Positions 43,479 through 52,176 of a stretch of DNA of 64,000 nt are shown here, piece after piece; position 1 is the first letter of the stretch; the number at the start of each line of letters is the position of its first letter. A program made the translations under genes and the position numbers. Under the pieces are notes generated by a model. That model was not told the DNA's origin, did no database searches, and saw only the letters and a program-made list of their open reading frames with translations. The stretch lies in NCBI RefSeq assembly GCF_003574655.1, contig NZ_QNUM01000006.1:310001-374000 (forward strand), given 5' to 3'. The DNA comes from Cohaesibacter haloalkalitolerans. Lineage in GTDB: Bacteria; Pseudomonadota; Alphaproteobacteria; Rhizobiales; Cohaesibacteraceae.

Positions 43479-44669
43479 TTATTCAGCGTCCAGCATCAGC
43501 GGCAGTGCCTTGCCTTCGGTGGCAAGGCGTGCAAGGCGCTTCTTGCCATCTTCCACGGCGTTGCGGATCTCTTCGCTGTTCCTGGTGGAAAGCTCGCGCA
43601 TTTCGCCGACGATCTCGACCGAGCGAACCTGGAAATTGATTACGCTGTCGACCAGTTTCTTGACCGCATCGGCGCGGATGGTCGGGCCATAACCGGCCTT
43701 GAGGGCCTCTTCCTGCACCTTGCCGCCGATCTCTGCCAGCACTTCCAGCGATTTGGAGACACCTTCCTTCATCTCGTTGAGAGTCTGGGTGGCTTCATGC
43801 AGGCCGAACAGGCCAGTGAACGAGGCCTTGAGAGCGGTGAGCACCGACTCGTTGGTCGAGAAGAAGGAGACTGCCTGCTGATAGACGCGCTCCTTGGCGT
43901 TGGTGGTCTGCATAAGGCGCGCCATCACCACGTCGGAGGTGTTGTAGCTGATGGTCAGGTTGTCGGCGAGGTCCTTGGCGATCTGGTAGCGGCTCTCTTC
44001 ATTCTGCACCTTGCGCAGATGTTCATCGCGCACCAGTTCCAGTTTGGCCCGCTCGGCAACTTCTCCACCTTCCGGGAAGGCAGCTACGGCGTCGGACGCA
44101 GTCTTGAGGCCAGCCTTGGCATCTTCAAGCTTGGCATCAGCCGATTTGAGGATTTCGAGGGCGGCCACTTCGCCATGCTTCAGCGCGCCACGGAAATCGC
44201 GATAGGCTTCAAGGATTGTCTGTTCGCGCTCAATGTTGGCTTTGGTGTCTTTGGAGACTTCCAGATAGGTATCCTTGATCTTGTCGAAGCGGGAGGCGAT
44301 GTCGCCGCGCGAGATCTTCATCCAGGCATTGGTGGCCCGCTCGAACATGTCCAGCTTGCCGTCCTCGATCTGGTCGACCATGGTCTTGGCGTCGTCGCGA
44401 ATGGAATTGAAGGCTTTGGAAATCTCTTCGTAGCGCTGGCCGATCGACATCTGCGAGACCTGCTCGCGCACCACTTCGTTGAAGATGCTCATCTGCTGCA
44501 GGGTGCGGCTGATGATGGCGATCTTGTCCGGCTCGATATCGGCAATCTTTTCCAGAAGCCCGACAATCGGCGTTTCTTCTGTCTCGTCATGCACAAGACC
44601 AAGATCCCGCAGGGTTGTCATTGCCTTGTCGAGATATTGAAGGGCGGAGCTGGGTACGATTTCAGCCAT
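43479..44669 (-). CDS. helical TelA-like cytoplasmic protein, unknown
   Basis: 396 aa, almost entirely alpha-helical with no signal peptide or membrane segment. ATG 44669 has GAGGACA eight bases upstream. Features: PDKIAIISRTLQQMSIFNE, a central charged helical region (SRGDIASRFDKIKDTYLEVSK), and VRSVEIVGEMRELSTRNSE near the end. The overall pattern recalls TelA/toxic-anion-resistance-type helical proteins (IxxTL.. and QxQ-like repeats), but similarity is weak. It is first in the operon, with a 364-bp leader region. Likely a cytoplasmic partner of the two membrane-linked proteins downstream. Confidence 0.65.
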   Translation of the reverse strand: MAEIVPSSALQYLDKAMTTLRDLGLVHDETEETPIVGLLEKIADIEPDKIAIISRTLQQMSIFNEVVREQVSQMSIGQRYEEISKAFNSIRDDAKTMVDQIEDGKLDMFERATNAWMKISRGDIASRFDKIKDTYLEVSKDTKANIEREQTILEAYRDFRGALKHGEVAALEILKSADAKLEDAKAGLKTASDAVAAFPEGGEVAERAKLELVRDEHLRKVQNEESRYQIAKDLADNLTISYNTSDVVMARLMQTTNAKERVYQQAVSFFSTNESVLTALKASFTGLFGLHEATQTLNEMKEGVSKSLEVLAEIGGKVQEEALKAGYGPTIRADAVKKLVDSVINFQVRSVEIVGEMRELSTRNSEEIRNAVEDGKKRLARLATEGKALPLMLDAE

Positions 44670-45033
44670 GATGTGTCCTCACGAATAGTTGCAGTGAACG
44701 CAACGAAATCAGTTCAATCGCTGTTAAATTTCAATAGGTTTTGAAGCTGCAGTCCATGAACATTATTAAGTATTTTCCATCAAGTCCACCACTAAACCCT
44801 GACCGCGACCATAGTGCGACACAAATCCATCCAGCATGAAAAAGTCACAGAAAACAGGAGCGGGCAGGTGGCACAGCTGTGATGAGAGATTGGAAATACT
44901 GGTCGCCCTGAAGCCCTTTCACACTCGCCTTGAGCGCACCGCACAGCCGTGATGGGGCACCAAAAAGCGCCCCATAGCCCATTTGGGTGATGATGACAAA
45001 AAGCTTTCCGATGATGAGGGCTTTTATATGAAC
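44670..45033. other. promoter region of the unknown operon, no gene seen
   Basis: The gap between pdxY and the unknown operon has no supported ORF. Its left part (44690-44780) is A/T-rich and probably holds the operon's promoter. A weak hairpin near 45000-45025 (AAAAGC...GCTTTTT on the minus strand) could terminate pdxY. Confidence 0.4.
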
Positions 45034-45888
45034 TCAGAGCAGGGCGACCTTGAACTGGTGGCTCGGGGTCTCGAATTGCTTCTGCGCTGCAATCAGCTGC
45101 AATTCCCATTCACCGGAGGCGGACGTTTCTTCCAGAACGCCATAGACAGCATTGTTGCAATGCTCAAGCGCCTCAGGAGCCGATGAGCCGGTCAGAATCC
45201 CGGCAAGGAAAGTTGCCGAGATCATGTCGCCAACACCGACCGGCTCCCGTTCGAATTTGAGGTGTGGGCGTTGCGCCAGATAACAGGTCTCGCCTGCGGC
45301 CATCACCATCGAGAAGTCATCGCCTTCGACGCCGTGCAAATGCTTGGCCAGAACCAGCTTCGGTCCCAGTGCCTGCGCCTTCCTGCAAGCCACAATCGCG
45401 TCTTCAAGGCTGTGAATGGCCTGCCCGGTGAACTGGGTCAGCTCGAACTGGTTCGGCACCAGTATGTCGGCCATCGGCATCAGGGTCCCAACGAGGCTTT
45501 CGGCAATCCCGTCGCTGACAATGCAGCCCTTCTCGGGGCTGCCCATCACCGGGTCGCACAGATAGAGGCAATCCGGATTAGCGGCCTTGACGCTTTTGAC
45601 GATCCGGGCGATCACGTCGCAGTGCGAGGCATCTCCCAGATAGCCGGTGGTGATCGCCTGAATATGGCTGGTGACGCCTATTTTTTCGAGGCCTTCGAAA
45701 ACCTCGCCAATGGCATCGGCCGACGCGGCCTTGCCGGTCCAGCCCTGATGATACTGGGTGTGGTTTGAAAAATGCACCGTGTGAATGGGCCAGACTTCCA
45801 GCCCCATGCGCTGCACGGGAAAGACCGCCGCGCAGTTGCCCGCGTGCCCGTAGGTGACATGGGATTGAATGGAAAGAACACCTTTCAT
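45034..45888 (-). CDS. pdxY: pyridoxal kinase
   Basis: 284-aa ribokinase-superfamily enzyme of vitamin B6 salvage, phosphorylating pyridoxal to pyridoxal 5'-phosphate. Features: VLSIQSHVTYGHAGNCAAVFP at the N-terminus (Ser and His ligands of PdxY), HFSNHTQYHQGWTG, YLCDPVMGSPEKG, and the C-terminal GVGDMISATFLAG with catalytic Asp. AAAGGA precedes ATG 45888. It is monocistronic, with the unknown operon downstream on the same strand beyond a 364-bp gap. Confidence 0.92.
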   Translation of the reverse strand: MKGVLSIQSHVTYGHAGNCAAVFPVQRMGLEVWPIHTVHFSNHTQYHQGWTGKAASADAIGEVFEGLEKIGVTSHIQAITTGYLGDASHCDVIARIVKSVKAANPDCLYLCDPVMGSPEKGCIVSDGIAESLVGTLMPMADILVPNQFELTQFTGQAIHSLEDAIVACRKAQALGPKLVLAKHLHGVEGDDFSMVMAAGETCYLAQRPHLKFEREPVGVGDMISATFLAGILTGSSAPEALEHCNNAVYGVLEETSASGEWELQLIAAQKQFETPSHQFKVALL

Positions 45889-46019
45889 GACAGATCTTCC
45901 TTTCTAGGAAAGAGGCAAGAACAGGGAAAGCCTCCTTGCGGGCATATCTCTTGCGATTTTTGGGGGAGGGGCGGGCTGCTCGCTTTGGTCTCGTTGTCAA
46001 GCCCGGCTTCAGGACATGA

Positions 46020-46040
46020 AAATGAGGGCACCCCTCATTT
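46020..46040. promoter_or_regulatory. perfect inverted repeat upstream of pdxY
   Basis: AAATGAGGG, CAC, CCCTCATTT gives 9-bp inverted arms about 130 bp upstream of the pdxY start. It could be an operator or a terminator for the cupin gene (46174), though the flanking T-run is short. Confidence 0.35.
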
Positions 46041-46173
46041 CCGTTGAAGCGGAAGAAGGGTACTCTCATTCAGGGAGGATTTTGAAGTTAAATTTGTGTA
46101 AACATGGCGTCAGATAGTGCATAGCCCCGATGAGGCTACGGGTGCCCGCAGGCATGCGGGTATCTCCTGTCGG

Positions 46174-46551
46174 TCAGGCCGGAGCGAAAACCGAGAGATC
46201 GTCGCCGGGCTCCCATTCGATTGGCGTGCCGTCCTTGGGGTTGTAGGGCGCCTTGATGAACACGGCCTTCCATGGCACCTGCCCCTTGTTGATCACATAG
46301 TGGGCTTCTCCGGGGTCGCAGCGCAGGAAATCGCCGACGGCCAGTTTGTGCAGCTCGCCGTTCACATACATATGCACTTCGCCCTCGATGGTGAGAAAAT
46401 TCTCCTCGATCACGCTGTGCTTGTGGGTGGCAAAATGCTGGCCGGGCTGCAGGGTAACAACGCCGATGTCCGAGCGCGGGCCGCGCTGGAGATACTTGGG
46501 ACCATGATCCTCAAAACGATATGCATGGTCACCTTCTTTGGTTTTGAACAT
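46174..46551 (-). CDS. small cupin-domain protein, lsr-adjacent
   Basis: 125-aa single-domain cupin. Metal-site residues appear in the two cupin motifs: HFATHKHSVIEENFLTIEG (His, His, Glu) and DFLRCDPGEAHYVINKG (His). VVTLQPGQ precedes motif 1 as in other cupins. It is downstream of lsrK on the same strand, 251 bp beyond its stop with a hairpin in between. It may belong to the autoinducer-2 locus, perhaps as a sugar isomerase-like or ligand-binding protein, but it is absent from the enteric lsr operon. The function is unassigned. Confidence 0.75.
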   Translation of the reverse strand: MFKTKEGDHAYRFEDHGPKYLQRGPRSDIGVVTLQPGQHFATHKHSVIEENFLTIEGEVHMYVNGELHKLAVGDFLRCDPGEAHYVINKGQVPWKAVFIKAPYNPKDGTPIEWEPGDDLSVFAPA

Positions 46552-46683
46552 ATTCCCGCCTACGCCTGTTTGAAATCAAAGCGTAGCCTCTTTCTTTGGC
46601 ATCTTGACCTGACAGGATGGAGGTCCGCTTTCAGGCAATGCGCTCATGTTTTGGTTGGCCGTCTCGAAAGGCCGATTGGATGG

Positions 46684-46713
46684 GCATGGCGGAGGGTAGC
46701 TCTGCCGCCATGC
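46684..46713. terminator. inverted repeat between lsrK and the cupin gene
   Basis: GCATGGCGG (46684-46692) and CCGCCATGC (46705-46713) form a perfect 9-bp stem with a 12-base loop, 90 bp after the lsrK stop and without a U-tract. It may separate the cupin transcript from lsrRK. Confidence 0.45.
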
Positions 46714-46802
46714 TCAATGAAGAAACGTCCGGTCCGGAGGCGGTTGGCCGCAAGTCCGGATGTCTTGGGGGCCGTGGGAGCCTTGGGAGCCATCAGGGCA
46801 GA

Positions 46803-48374
46803 TCACAGCCCCGGCGCTTTCCACATCGACTGTGTCACATTGCGCCCGACAAGCGCTCGCTGCGGGGCATAGGCTTCGCGCCAGCGTTCGGTGAGTTCAG
46901 TGTAAAGGATGTGCTTGTGGGCATCCGGCTCGATCCGGCGGCTCCAGCGCACCGTGGCATCGGCCGCTTCCGGCAGGGAGGCATAGACACCCAACCCCAC
47001 CCAGGCGGCGAGCCCGGCTGCAAAGGCGGTTGCCTCGGTCACTTCGGGGATCTTGATCGGCAGGCCGACGGCATCGGCGAGAATCTGGCCCCACAGCTTG
47101 CCCTTTGAGGCACCACCGGCGAACACCAGCTCATCGAGCTTGACCCCGGCGAGATTGGCCGCGAGATTGAGATTCTCGGCAGCGACAATTGCCGCGTTTT
47201 CCTGAATGGCGTGGAAGATCTGGGGTTTGCCGCACTGGCTGGCGTCAAGCGACAGATTCAGCAGCGATGGCGCAGCATGATACCAGGAGCCCAGATTCAT
47301 AACGTCGCTGAAGATCGGGATGATGCCGTTGGCACCGACCGGCACCTTGGCCGATTCCTCTTCCAGCAGTGCATAGGTATCAATGCCGCGCTCCTTGGCA
47401 ATCCGCATTTCTTCCTGACAGAAGGCATCGCGGAACCAGCGCGTGGTCATGCCGACCATGAAGGCGATGCCTTCGGCCTGGCTGACACCGGGGACCACAT
47501 GGGGGTTGATGCGGATGCGCATGTCCGGATCGGTGATCGGCTCGGGAATGTTGACAACCTCCTGCCAGAAGGTGCCGCCCAGCACGGCAGCATGGCCGGG
47601 GCGTGAAACGCCAAGCCCGAGCGCGCCCATCTGGACGTCGCCGCCGCCCATCACCACCAGCGTGCCCGCCACAAGGCCGGTATCTGCCGCCGCCTCGGCG
47701 GTGACTTCACCAATGGGGGTGCCGGTCTCGACAACCGGCGGGAAGATATCAGTGCGGATGCCTGCCCGGCGGGCAATCTCCAGATCCCATGTCCGGGTCT
47801 TGAGCGAGAAAATGCCCGTCGTTCCGGCGTTCGATGGATCGGACGAAATGACACCGGACAGTCGCGCCAGAATCCAGTCTGACAACATCGACATGGTCGC
47901 CATGTTGGCATGGACCTCGGGCAGATGCTTCTCCAGCCATTTCAGGCGCGGAATCGCGCCAAGCGCGAAGCTCTGGCCGCTGATCGAATAGGCATAGCGT
48001 TCAAGCTCGGGGCTCTTTGCCTGCAATTCATGTACTTCCTCCGAAGCACGAGAATCGACATTGGCGCAGGCCCAAAGCTCCTGACCTTCCCTGTCATAGA
48101 TTACGATGCCCTCGCGCATGCTCGTAGCGCTGATGGCACGGATATCTGATCCGGCAAGACCGGCTTTGCTCAGGGCTTCACGAACGCATTTGCTCAAAAG
48201 TTTCCAGTTGGCCTTGCAGTCGAACTCCATGGAGCCGGGATATCTTGGATCGCTGAGATGGTTCCATTCCTCCTGACCAACCGCGATCTGATGGCCGGCG
48301 CTGTCAAAGATGACCGCTCGGCCGCTTCCTGTTCCGGCGTCAATCGCCAGGACGTATCCCTCTTTCTTTTTCAT
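46803..48374 (-). CDS. lsrK: autoinducer-2 kinase
   Basis: 523-aa FGGY-family kinase that phosphorylates imported AI-2 (as DPD), trapping it and generating the inducer of LsrR. ATP-site motifs are LAIDAGTGSGRAVIFD and GGASKGKLWGQILADAVG; the SATSMREGIVIYD and GGGDVQMGALGLG blocks distinguish LsrK from xylulokinases. The ATG at 48374, with GGGAGA upstream, lies inside the 3' end of lsrR (35-bp overlap), so the two are translated together. Context with lsrR and lsrFACDBG makes the assignment firm. Confidence 0.93.
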   Translation of the reverse strand: MKKKEGYVLAIDAGTGSGRAVIFDSAGHQIAVGQEEWNHLSDPRYPGSMEFDCKANWKLLSKCVREALSKAGLAGSDIRAISATSMREGIVIYDREGQELWACANVDSRASEEVHELQAKSPELERYAYSISGQSFALGAIPRLKWLEKHLPEVHANMATMSMLSDWILARLSGVISSDPSNAGTTGIFSLKTRTWDLEIARRAGIRTDIFPPVVETGTPIGEVTAEAAADTGLVAGTLVVMGGGDVQMGALGLGVSRPGHAAVLGGTFWQEVVNIPEPITDPDMRIRINPHVVPGVSQAEGIAFMVGMTTRWFRDAFCQEEMRIAKERGIDTYALLEEESAKVPVGANGIIPIFSDVMNLGSWYHAAPSLLNLSLDASQCGKPQIFHAIQENAAIVAAENLNLAANLAGVKLDELVFAGGASKGKLWGQILADAVGLPIKIPEVTEATAFAAGLAAWVGLGVYASLPEAADATVRWSRRIEPDAHKHILYTELTERWREAYAPQRALVGRNVTQSMWKAPGL

Positions 48375-49311
48375 GACTCTCTCCCTCAATTATGGCGAGA
48401 GCTGTCGGCTCGTCGGTGATCAGCACGTTGAAGTGCTTGCCGCGTGCAGCAGCTCGAATGGCCTCGACCTTGTTTTGCCCGCAGGCTGCCGCGACAACAT
48501 TGGGGATCTCCCGCAGGGCCTGAAGATCCAGGCCGATCAGGTTGTCGTGGAAAGGCAAGTCGAGAACATTGCCATCTTTGTCATAGAAAATTGCGATGAT
48601 ATCTCCGACAGCACCCTGGCGTCGGAAGGCTTCAAACTGGGATCCGGTCGCATAACCGGAGGTGATCAGGGTGGCCTGATTGGCAACAGACCCGACACCG
48701 ACAAGGGCATAGTTTGCCGTTCTTGCCATGTCCATCACGTCAACCACGTGGCGTTCGACCTTGAGACTCTGGGCCAGCTCGGGGCTGGAAACCATCAGCG
48801 GGGCAGGGATCAGGTGGACATTCTGGGCGGTGCGCCCGGTCGCGACCCCTTCTATATAGGCGGCGACACCGCCGGTCAGGCTGACCAGCGAGATATCCCG
48901 GTGCGAAAGGGTCTGCGCCAGTCTCTGAAGGGCGCCCATAACGGTCGCGCCCCAGCCGACGGCGAGCAGATCCGCCTCGTTCAGCTTGCCCATCAGATAC
49001 TGACTGGCCGCTTCGGCGATGCGTTCGACCGAATGCTGGCCATTGTCGGCAGGAATGACCCGTGCTTCCTGCAGTCCGAACAGCTGTTGCAGGCGGCTTT
49101 CAAGCTCGAAACAGCCGCCATAGCTGGAATTGATATGAATATGGATCAACCCCATCTTGCGACCCTTTTCGAGCATTCTCGAAATCTTGATGCGAGACAG
49201 GTTGAGAATCGTGCCGATTTCACTCTGCGTCATGCCGTCATGATAATAGTACCAGGCCACACGGCTCAGCAATTCGGCATCATGATGTTCATATTTGTTG
49301 TCGTCGCTCAT
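48340..49311 (-). CDS. lsrR: SorC/DeoR-type repressor of AI-2 uptake
   Basis: 323 aa from ATG 49311 (a GTG nine bases upstream is possible). The N-terminal HTH (about 12-55, with DGMTQSEIGTILNLSRIKISRML) is the SorC-family one, and the C-terminal sugar-binding domain has VGWGATVMGALQRL, ALVGVGSVANQATLI and a final VVAAACGQNK. Phospho-AI-2 would release it from DNA. It is divergent from lsrF, with three dyads between them, and overlaps lsrK by 35 bp. An activator from the LsrR/SorC family is a formal alternative, but lsr layout supports a repressor. Confidence 0.92.
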   Translation of the reverse strand: MSDDNKYEHHDAELLSRVAWYYYHDGMTQSEIGTILNLSRIKISRMLEKGRKMGLIHIHINSSYGGCFELESRLQQLFGLQEARVIPADNGQHSVERIAEAASQYLMGKLNEADLLAVGWGATVMGALQRLAQTLSHRDISLVSLTGGVAAYIEGVATGRTAQNVHLIPAPLMVSSPELAQSLKVERHVVDVMDMARTANYALVGVGSVANQATLITSGYATGSQFEAFRRQGAVGDIIAIFYDKDGNVLDLPFHDNLIGLDLQALREIPNVVAAACGQNKVEAIRAAARGKHFNVLITDEPTALAIIEGESHEKERGIRPGD

Positions 49312-49353
49312 TTTGATCACGGATCATTTCAGATGATGGATGATGCGTTCATA

Positions 49354-49378
49354 TGATCACATAACTTCATTGTGATCA
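49354..49378. promoter_or_regulatory. lsr operator candidate 1
   Basis: TGATCACA and TGTGATCA are perfect 8-bp inverted arms with a 9-base spacer, 43 bp upstream of lsrR. The whole lsrR-lsrF gap (49312-49668) is A/T-rich and has no gene. Confidence 0.55.
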
Positions 49379-49494
49379 ACCCTTTCCGCAGACATATAAT
49401 TTTAATTTTCCCGACCAATATGCCAATTTTCTGAATAAATCCAATAAAATCATATTGATAACGAAAGTTGTACGCAAAAAGTGGTATCCGGAAT

Positions 49495-49504
49495 TATGAT
49501 CATA
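49495..49504. promoter_or_regulatory. lsr operator candidate 2
   Basis: TATGATCATA is a perfect 10-bp palindrome in the middle of the lsrR-lsrF gap, sharing TGATCA with candidate 1. Confidence 0.45.
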
Positions 49505-49592
49505 TGTCCACTGATGAAACAAATGACGAGCAAATTGGGTTGACAAGGACCAATCCCTGCGCGTAGCTTTTATGAGAATTTGATGGTGCGCT

Positions 49593-49604
49593 GTTCATAT
49601 GAAC
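49593..49604. promoter_or_regulatory. lsr operator candidate 3
   Basis: GTTCATATGAAC is a perfect 12-bp palindrome 65 bp upstream of lsrF. The half-site GTTCATATGA also occurs at 49348-49357 next to candidate 1, suggesting a common recognition half. Confidence 0.5.
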
Positions 49605-49668
49605 GCATTTGAGCGCGCCAAGATGATGCCCCGAGCATCGCCATGCAGAAATTTAACGGAGGAAATTC

Positions 49669-50550
49669 ATGGCTGATATCGATGACATTAAAGAAGGCAA
49701 GGACTTCGGCATTGATGTTCCGGTTGAAACCAACCCATTCCCGGTAAGAGGCGCCAACGCGCTTGACTGGGGTATGCAGGACCGTCTGGCCCGCATCTTC
49801 CAGAAAAAGAGCAGCAACACCGTCATGCTGGCTTTTGACCATGGCTATTTTCAGGGACCGGCCACCGGCCTTGAACGCCTTGACCTGACCATTCGCCCGC
49901 TGGCTGACTATACTGATGTGCTGATGTGCACCCGCGGTGGCCTGCGTGCCACGATGCCTGCCGATACCCGCAAGCCGGTCGTTCTGCGCTGCTCCGGCGG
50001 CATGAGCGTTCTGACCGAACTGTCCAACGAGCTGGTTGCCGTTGATATCGAAGACGCGATCCGCCTCAACGCATCCGCCATCACCACCAACGTTTATGTC
50101 GGTGCCGAATATGAGCATCAGTCGCTCGCCAACCTGATCAAGCTGATCGATACCGGCAACCGCTATGGTATCCCGACCATGGCCGTGACCGGCGTTGGCA
50201 AGGACATGGCTCGTGACCAGCGCTATTTCTCGCTTGCCACGCGCATCTGTGCCGAGCTGGGCGCCCACATCGTCAAGTCCTACTTCATCGAAGAGGGTTT
50301 CGAGAAGGTGGTTGCCGGCTGTCCGGTGCCAATCGTCATCGCTGGCGGCAAGAAACTGCCTGAAATGGAAGCCCTGACCATGGCTTACAAGGCGATCGAT
50401 CAGGGCGCGCATGGTGTCGACATGGGCCGCAACATCTTCCAGTCCGATAGCCCGGTTGGCATGATCAAGGCGATCCGCTCCATCGTTCACGATGGTGAAA
50501 AGCCGGAGAAGGCCTACGAAATCTATCAGTCGGAAAAGGCCTCTGCCTGA
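49669..50550 (+). CDS. lsrF: 3-hydroxy-5-phosphonooxypentane-2,4-dione thiolase
   Basis: 293-aa class I aldolase-fold enzyme performing the last step of AI-2 breakdown: transfer of an acetyl group from the LsrG product to CoA. Family motifs are [20 protein letters not shown] (in parts: [20 protein letters not shown]), TRGGLR, catalytic-Lys region [17 protein letters not shown] and [34 protein letters not shown] precedes ATG 49669. In enterics lsrF lies late in the operon; here it leads it, before lsrA. Confidence 0.93.
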   Translation: MADIDDIKEGKDFGIDVPVETNPFPVRGANALDWGMQDRLARIFQKKSSNTVMLAFDHGYFQGPATGLERLDLTIRPLADYTDVLMCTRGGLRATMPADTRKPVVLRCSGGMSVLTELSNELVAVDIEDAIRLNASAITTNVYVGAEYEHQSLANLIKLIDTGNRYGIPTMAVTGVGKDMARDQRYFSLATRICAELGAHIVKSYFIEEGFEKVVAGCPVPIVIAGGKKLPEMEALTMAYKAIDQGAHGVDMGRNIFQSDSPVGMIKAIRSIVHDGEKPEKAYEIYQSEKASA

Positions 50551-50658
50551 TCTGCAAGCGTACACAGCACTTGACTCTGCGACCTTTTCGTTGGGCCGCA
50601 GAGGGGAGGAAGCGGCAGCAAGCCGCAAACAAGAAAGTGATTGAGGAGCGCTTCAGTT

Positions 50659-52176
50659 ATGACGGACCAAAAGCCGTCTGGCCAACGCAAACAGCTCATT
50701 AAAGCAGACAGCATCTGGAAGTTTTTCGGGAATGTAACTGTCCTTAAAGGTGTTGATCTTGTTCTTGAGTCCGGCCAAATTCACGCCCTCCTGGGAGGCA
50801 ACGGGGCGGGGAAATCCACGCTCATGCGCATCATTGCCGGTCTGCACTCCGTTGACCAGGGTGACCTTTATGTCAACGGCGAGCATGCCAACAAGCTGAC
50901 CCCGGTCTTGGCGCGCCAAATGGGAATTCACATGGTTCCGCAGGAACCGCTGCTGTTTCCCAATCTCAGCATCGAAGAAAATGTTCTCATGAACATGAAG
51001 GGCAACCGTGTCGCCCTGCACGCACGGCTTGTCAAACTGGCCAAGGAAATTGGCACCAACATGGATCTGCAGGCTCCGGCCGGTCAGCTTGAAGTGGCAG
51101 ACCAGCAAATGGTTGAGATCCTGCGCGGTCTGATCCGCGACGCCCAAATTCTCATTCTGGATGAACCGACCTCTGCCCTGACCCCGCGTGAAGTGAGCCT
51201 TCTGTTCAATCGTATGCGGGCACTCGTGGCGCAAGGTGTGGGTATTTTCTTCATCAGCCACAAGCTGAATGAAATCCGCGAGATCGCAGACATCGTCAGT
51301 ATCCTGCGCGACGGCCGCGTTGTCATGGCGGGGCCACCCAGATCCTACACCGATGCGGAAATCGTCCGGGCGATGACCCAGGTTGAGGGTGGCGGCGAGA
51401 ATGTCCTCGGAGAACGTCACCAGACTGCCAGACATGGCAAGGTCGTGCTCGAAGTGGACAATCTGTGTGGCGAAGGTTTTGCCAATCTGAGCTTTACCCT
51501 GCATGAGGGAGAAATTCTCGGCCTCGCTGGTGTTGTCGGTTCCGGCCGCACCGAAATGGCCGAAACCATCTATGGCATTCGCAAGGCGGCTCGTGGCAGG
51601 GTTATGGTGGAAGGGCAGGATGCAACCCATACCGACCCTCAGGCCAGCCTCGACATGGGGCTTGTCTACCTGCCGGAAGATCGCCAGACCAGTGGCCTGT
51701 TTGTCGATGCGCCGCTGAGCTGGAATGCCTCCTCGCTCGTTCTGCACCGGGAATCCTCCTGGCTCCAGCTGAAGCAGGAAGAAGAGCGCTTCCAGCAATA
51801 TGTCAAGGAGCTGGGCATCGTCTGTGCAACATCGTCTCAGGCCGTCCGCACCCTGTCCGGTGGCAATCAGCAAAAGATCCTGCTGGCCAAATGCCTTGCG
51901 GCAAAGCCACGTGTTCTCATCCTTGATGAGCCGACCCGCGGCGTGGACGTGGCGGTGCGCGCGGACATCTACCGCATCATCGACGATCTGGCCAACAGCG
52001 GCGTCGCCATTCTCATGATCTCGTCAGACCATGACGAAATCCAGCGTCTCAGCCATCGCGTGCTGGCCATGGCGCATGGCTATCCGACGGGTATCCTCGA
52101 AGGGGATGAGATCACGGTCGATGCCATTGCCCAAATGTCGTTTGGTTTGAAGACAGAGGAGGCGAAAGCATCCTGA
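50659..52176 (+). CDS. lsrA: AI-2 ABC transporter ATP-binding protein
   Basis: 505-aa tandem-ABC ATPase energising AI-2 import. Domain 1 has GGNGAGKSTLMRI and IRDAQILILDEPTSAL; its signature LEVADQQMVEI is degenerate, as usual in this class. Domain 2 has VVGSGRTEMAETI (degenerate Walker A), signature LSGGNQQKILLAK, and VLILDEPTRGVDVA. ATG 50659 follows GAGGAG by ten bases; an in-frame TTG at 50641 is less likely. Its stop overlaps the lsrC start. Confidence 0.92.
   Translation: MTDQKPSGQRKQLIKADSIWKFFGNVTVLKGVDLVLESGQIHALLGGNGAGKSTLMRIIAGLHSVDQGDLYVNGEHANKLTPVLARQMGIHMVPQEPLLFPNLSIEENVLMNMKGNRVALHARLVKLAKEIGTNMDLQAPAGQLEVADQQMVEILRGLIRDAQILILDEPTSALTPREVSLLFNRMRALVAQGVGIFFISHKLNEIREIADIVSILRDGRVVMAGPPRSYTDAEIVRAMTQVEGGGENVLGERHQTARHGKVVLEVDNLCGEGFANLSFTLHEGEILGLAGVVGSGRTEMAETIYGIRKAARGRVMVEGQDATHTDPQASLDMGLVYLPEDRQTSGLFVDAPLSWNASSLVLHRESSWLQLKQEEERFQQYVKELGIVCATSSQAVRTLSGGNQQKILLAKCLAAKPRVLILDEPTRGVDVAVRADIYRIIDDLANSGVAILMISSDHDEIQRLSHRVLAMAHGYPTGILEGDEITVDAIAQMSFGLKTEEAKAS

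Noticed and set aside
46145-46160. CCCGCA/TGCGGG hairpin after the cupin gene
   Set aside because: Only six base pairs without a T-run; may be chance.
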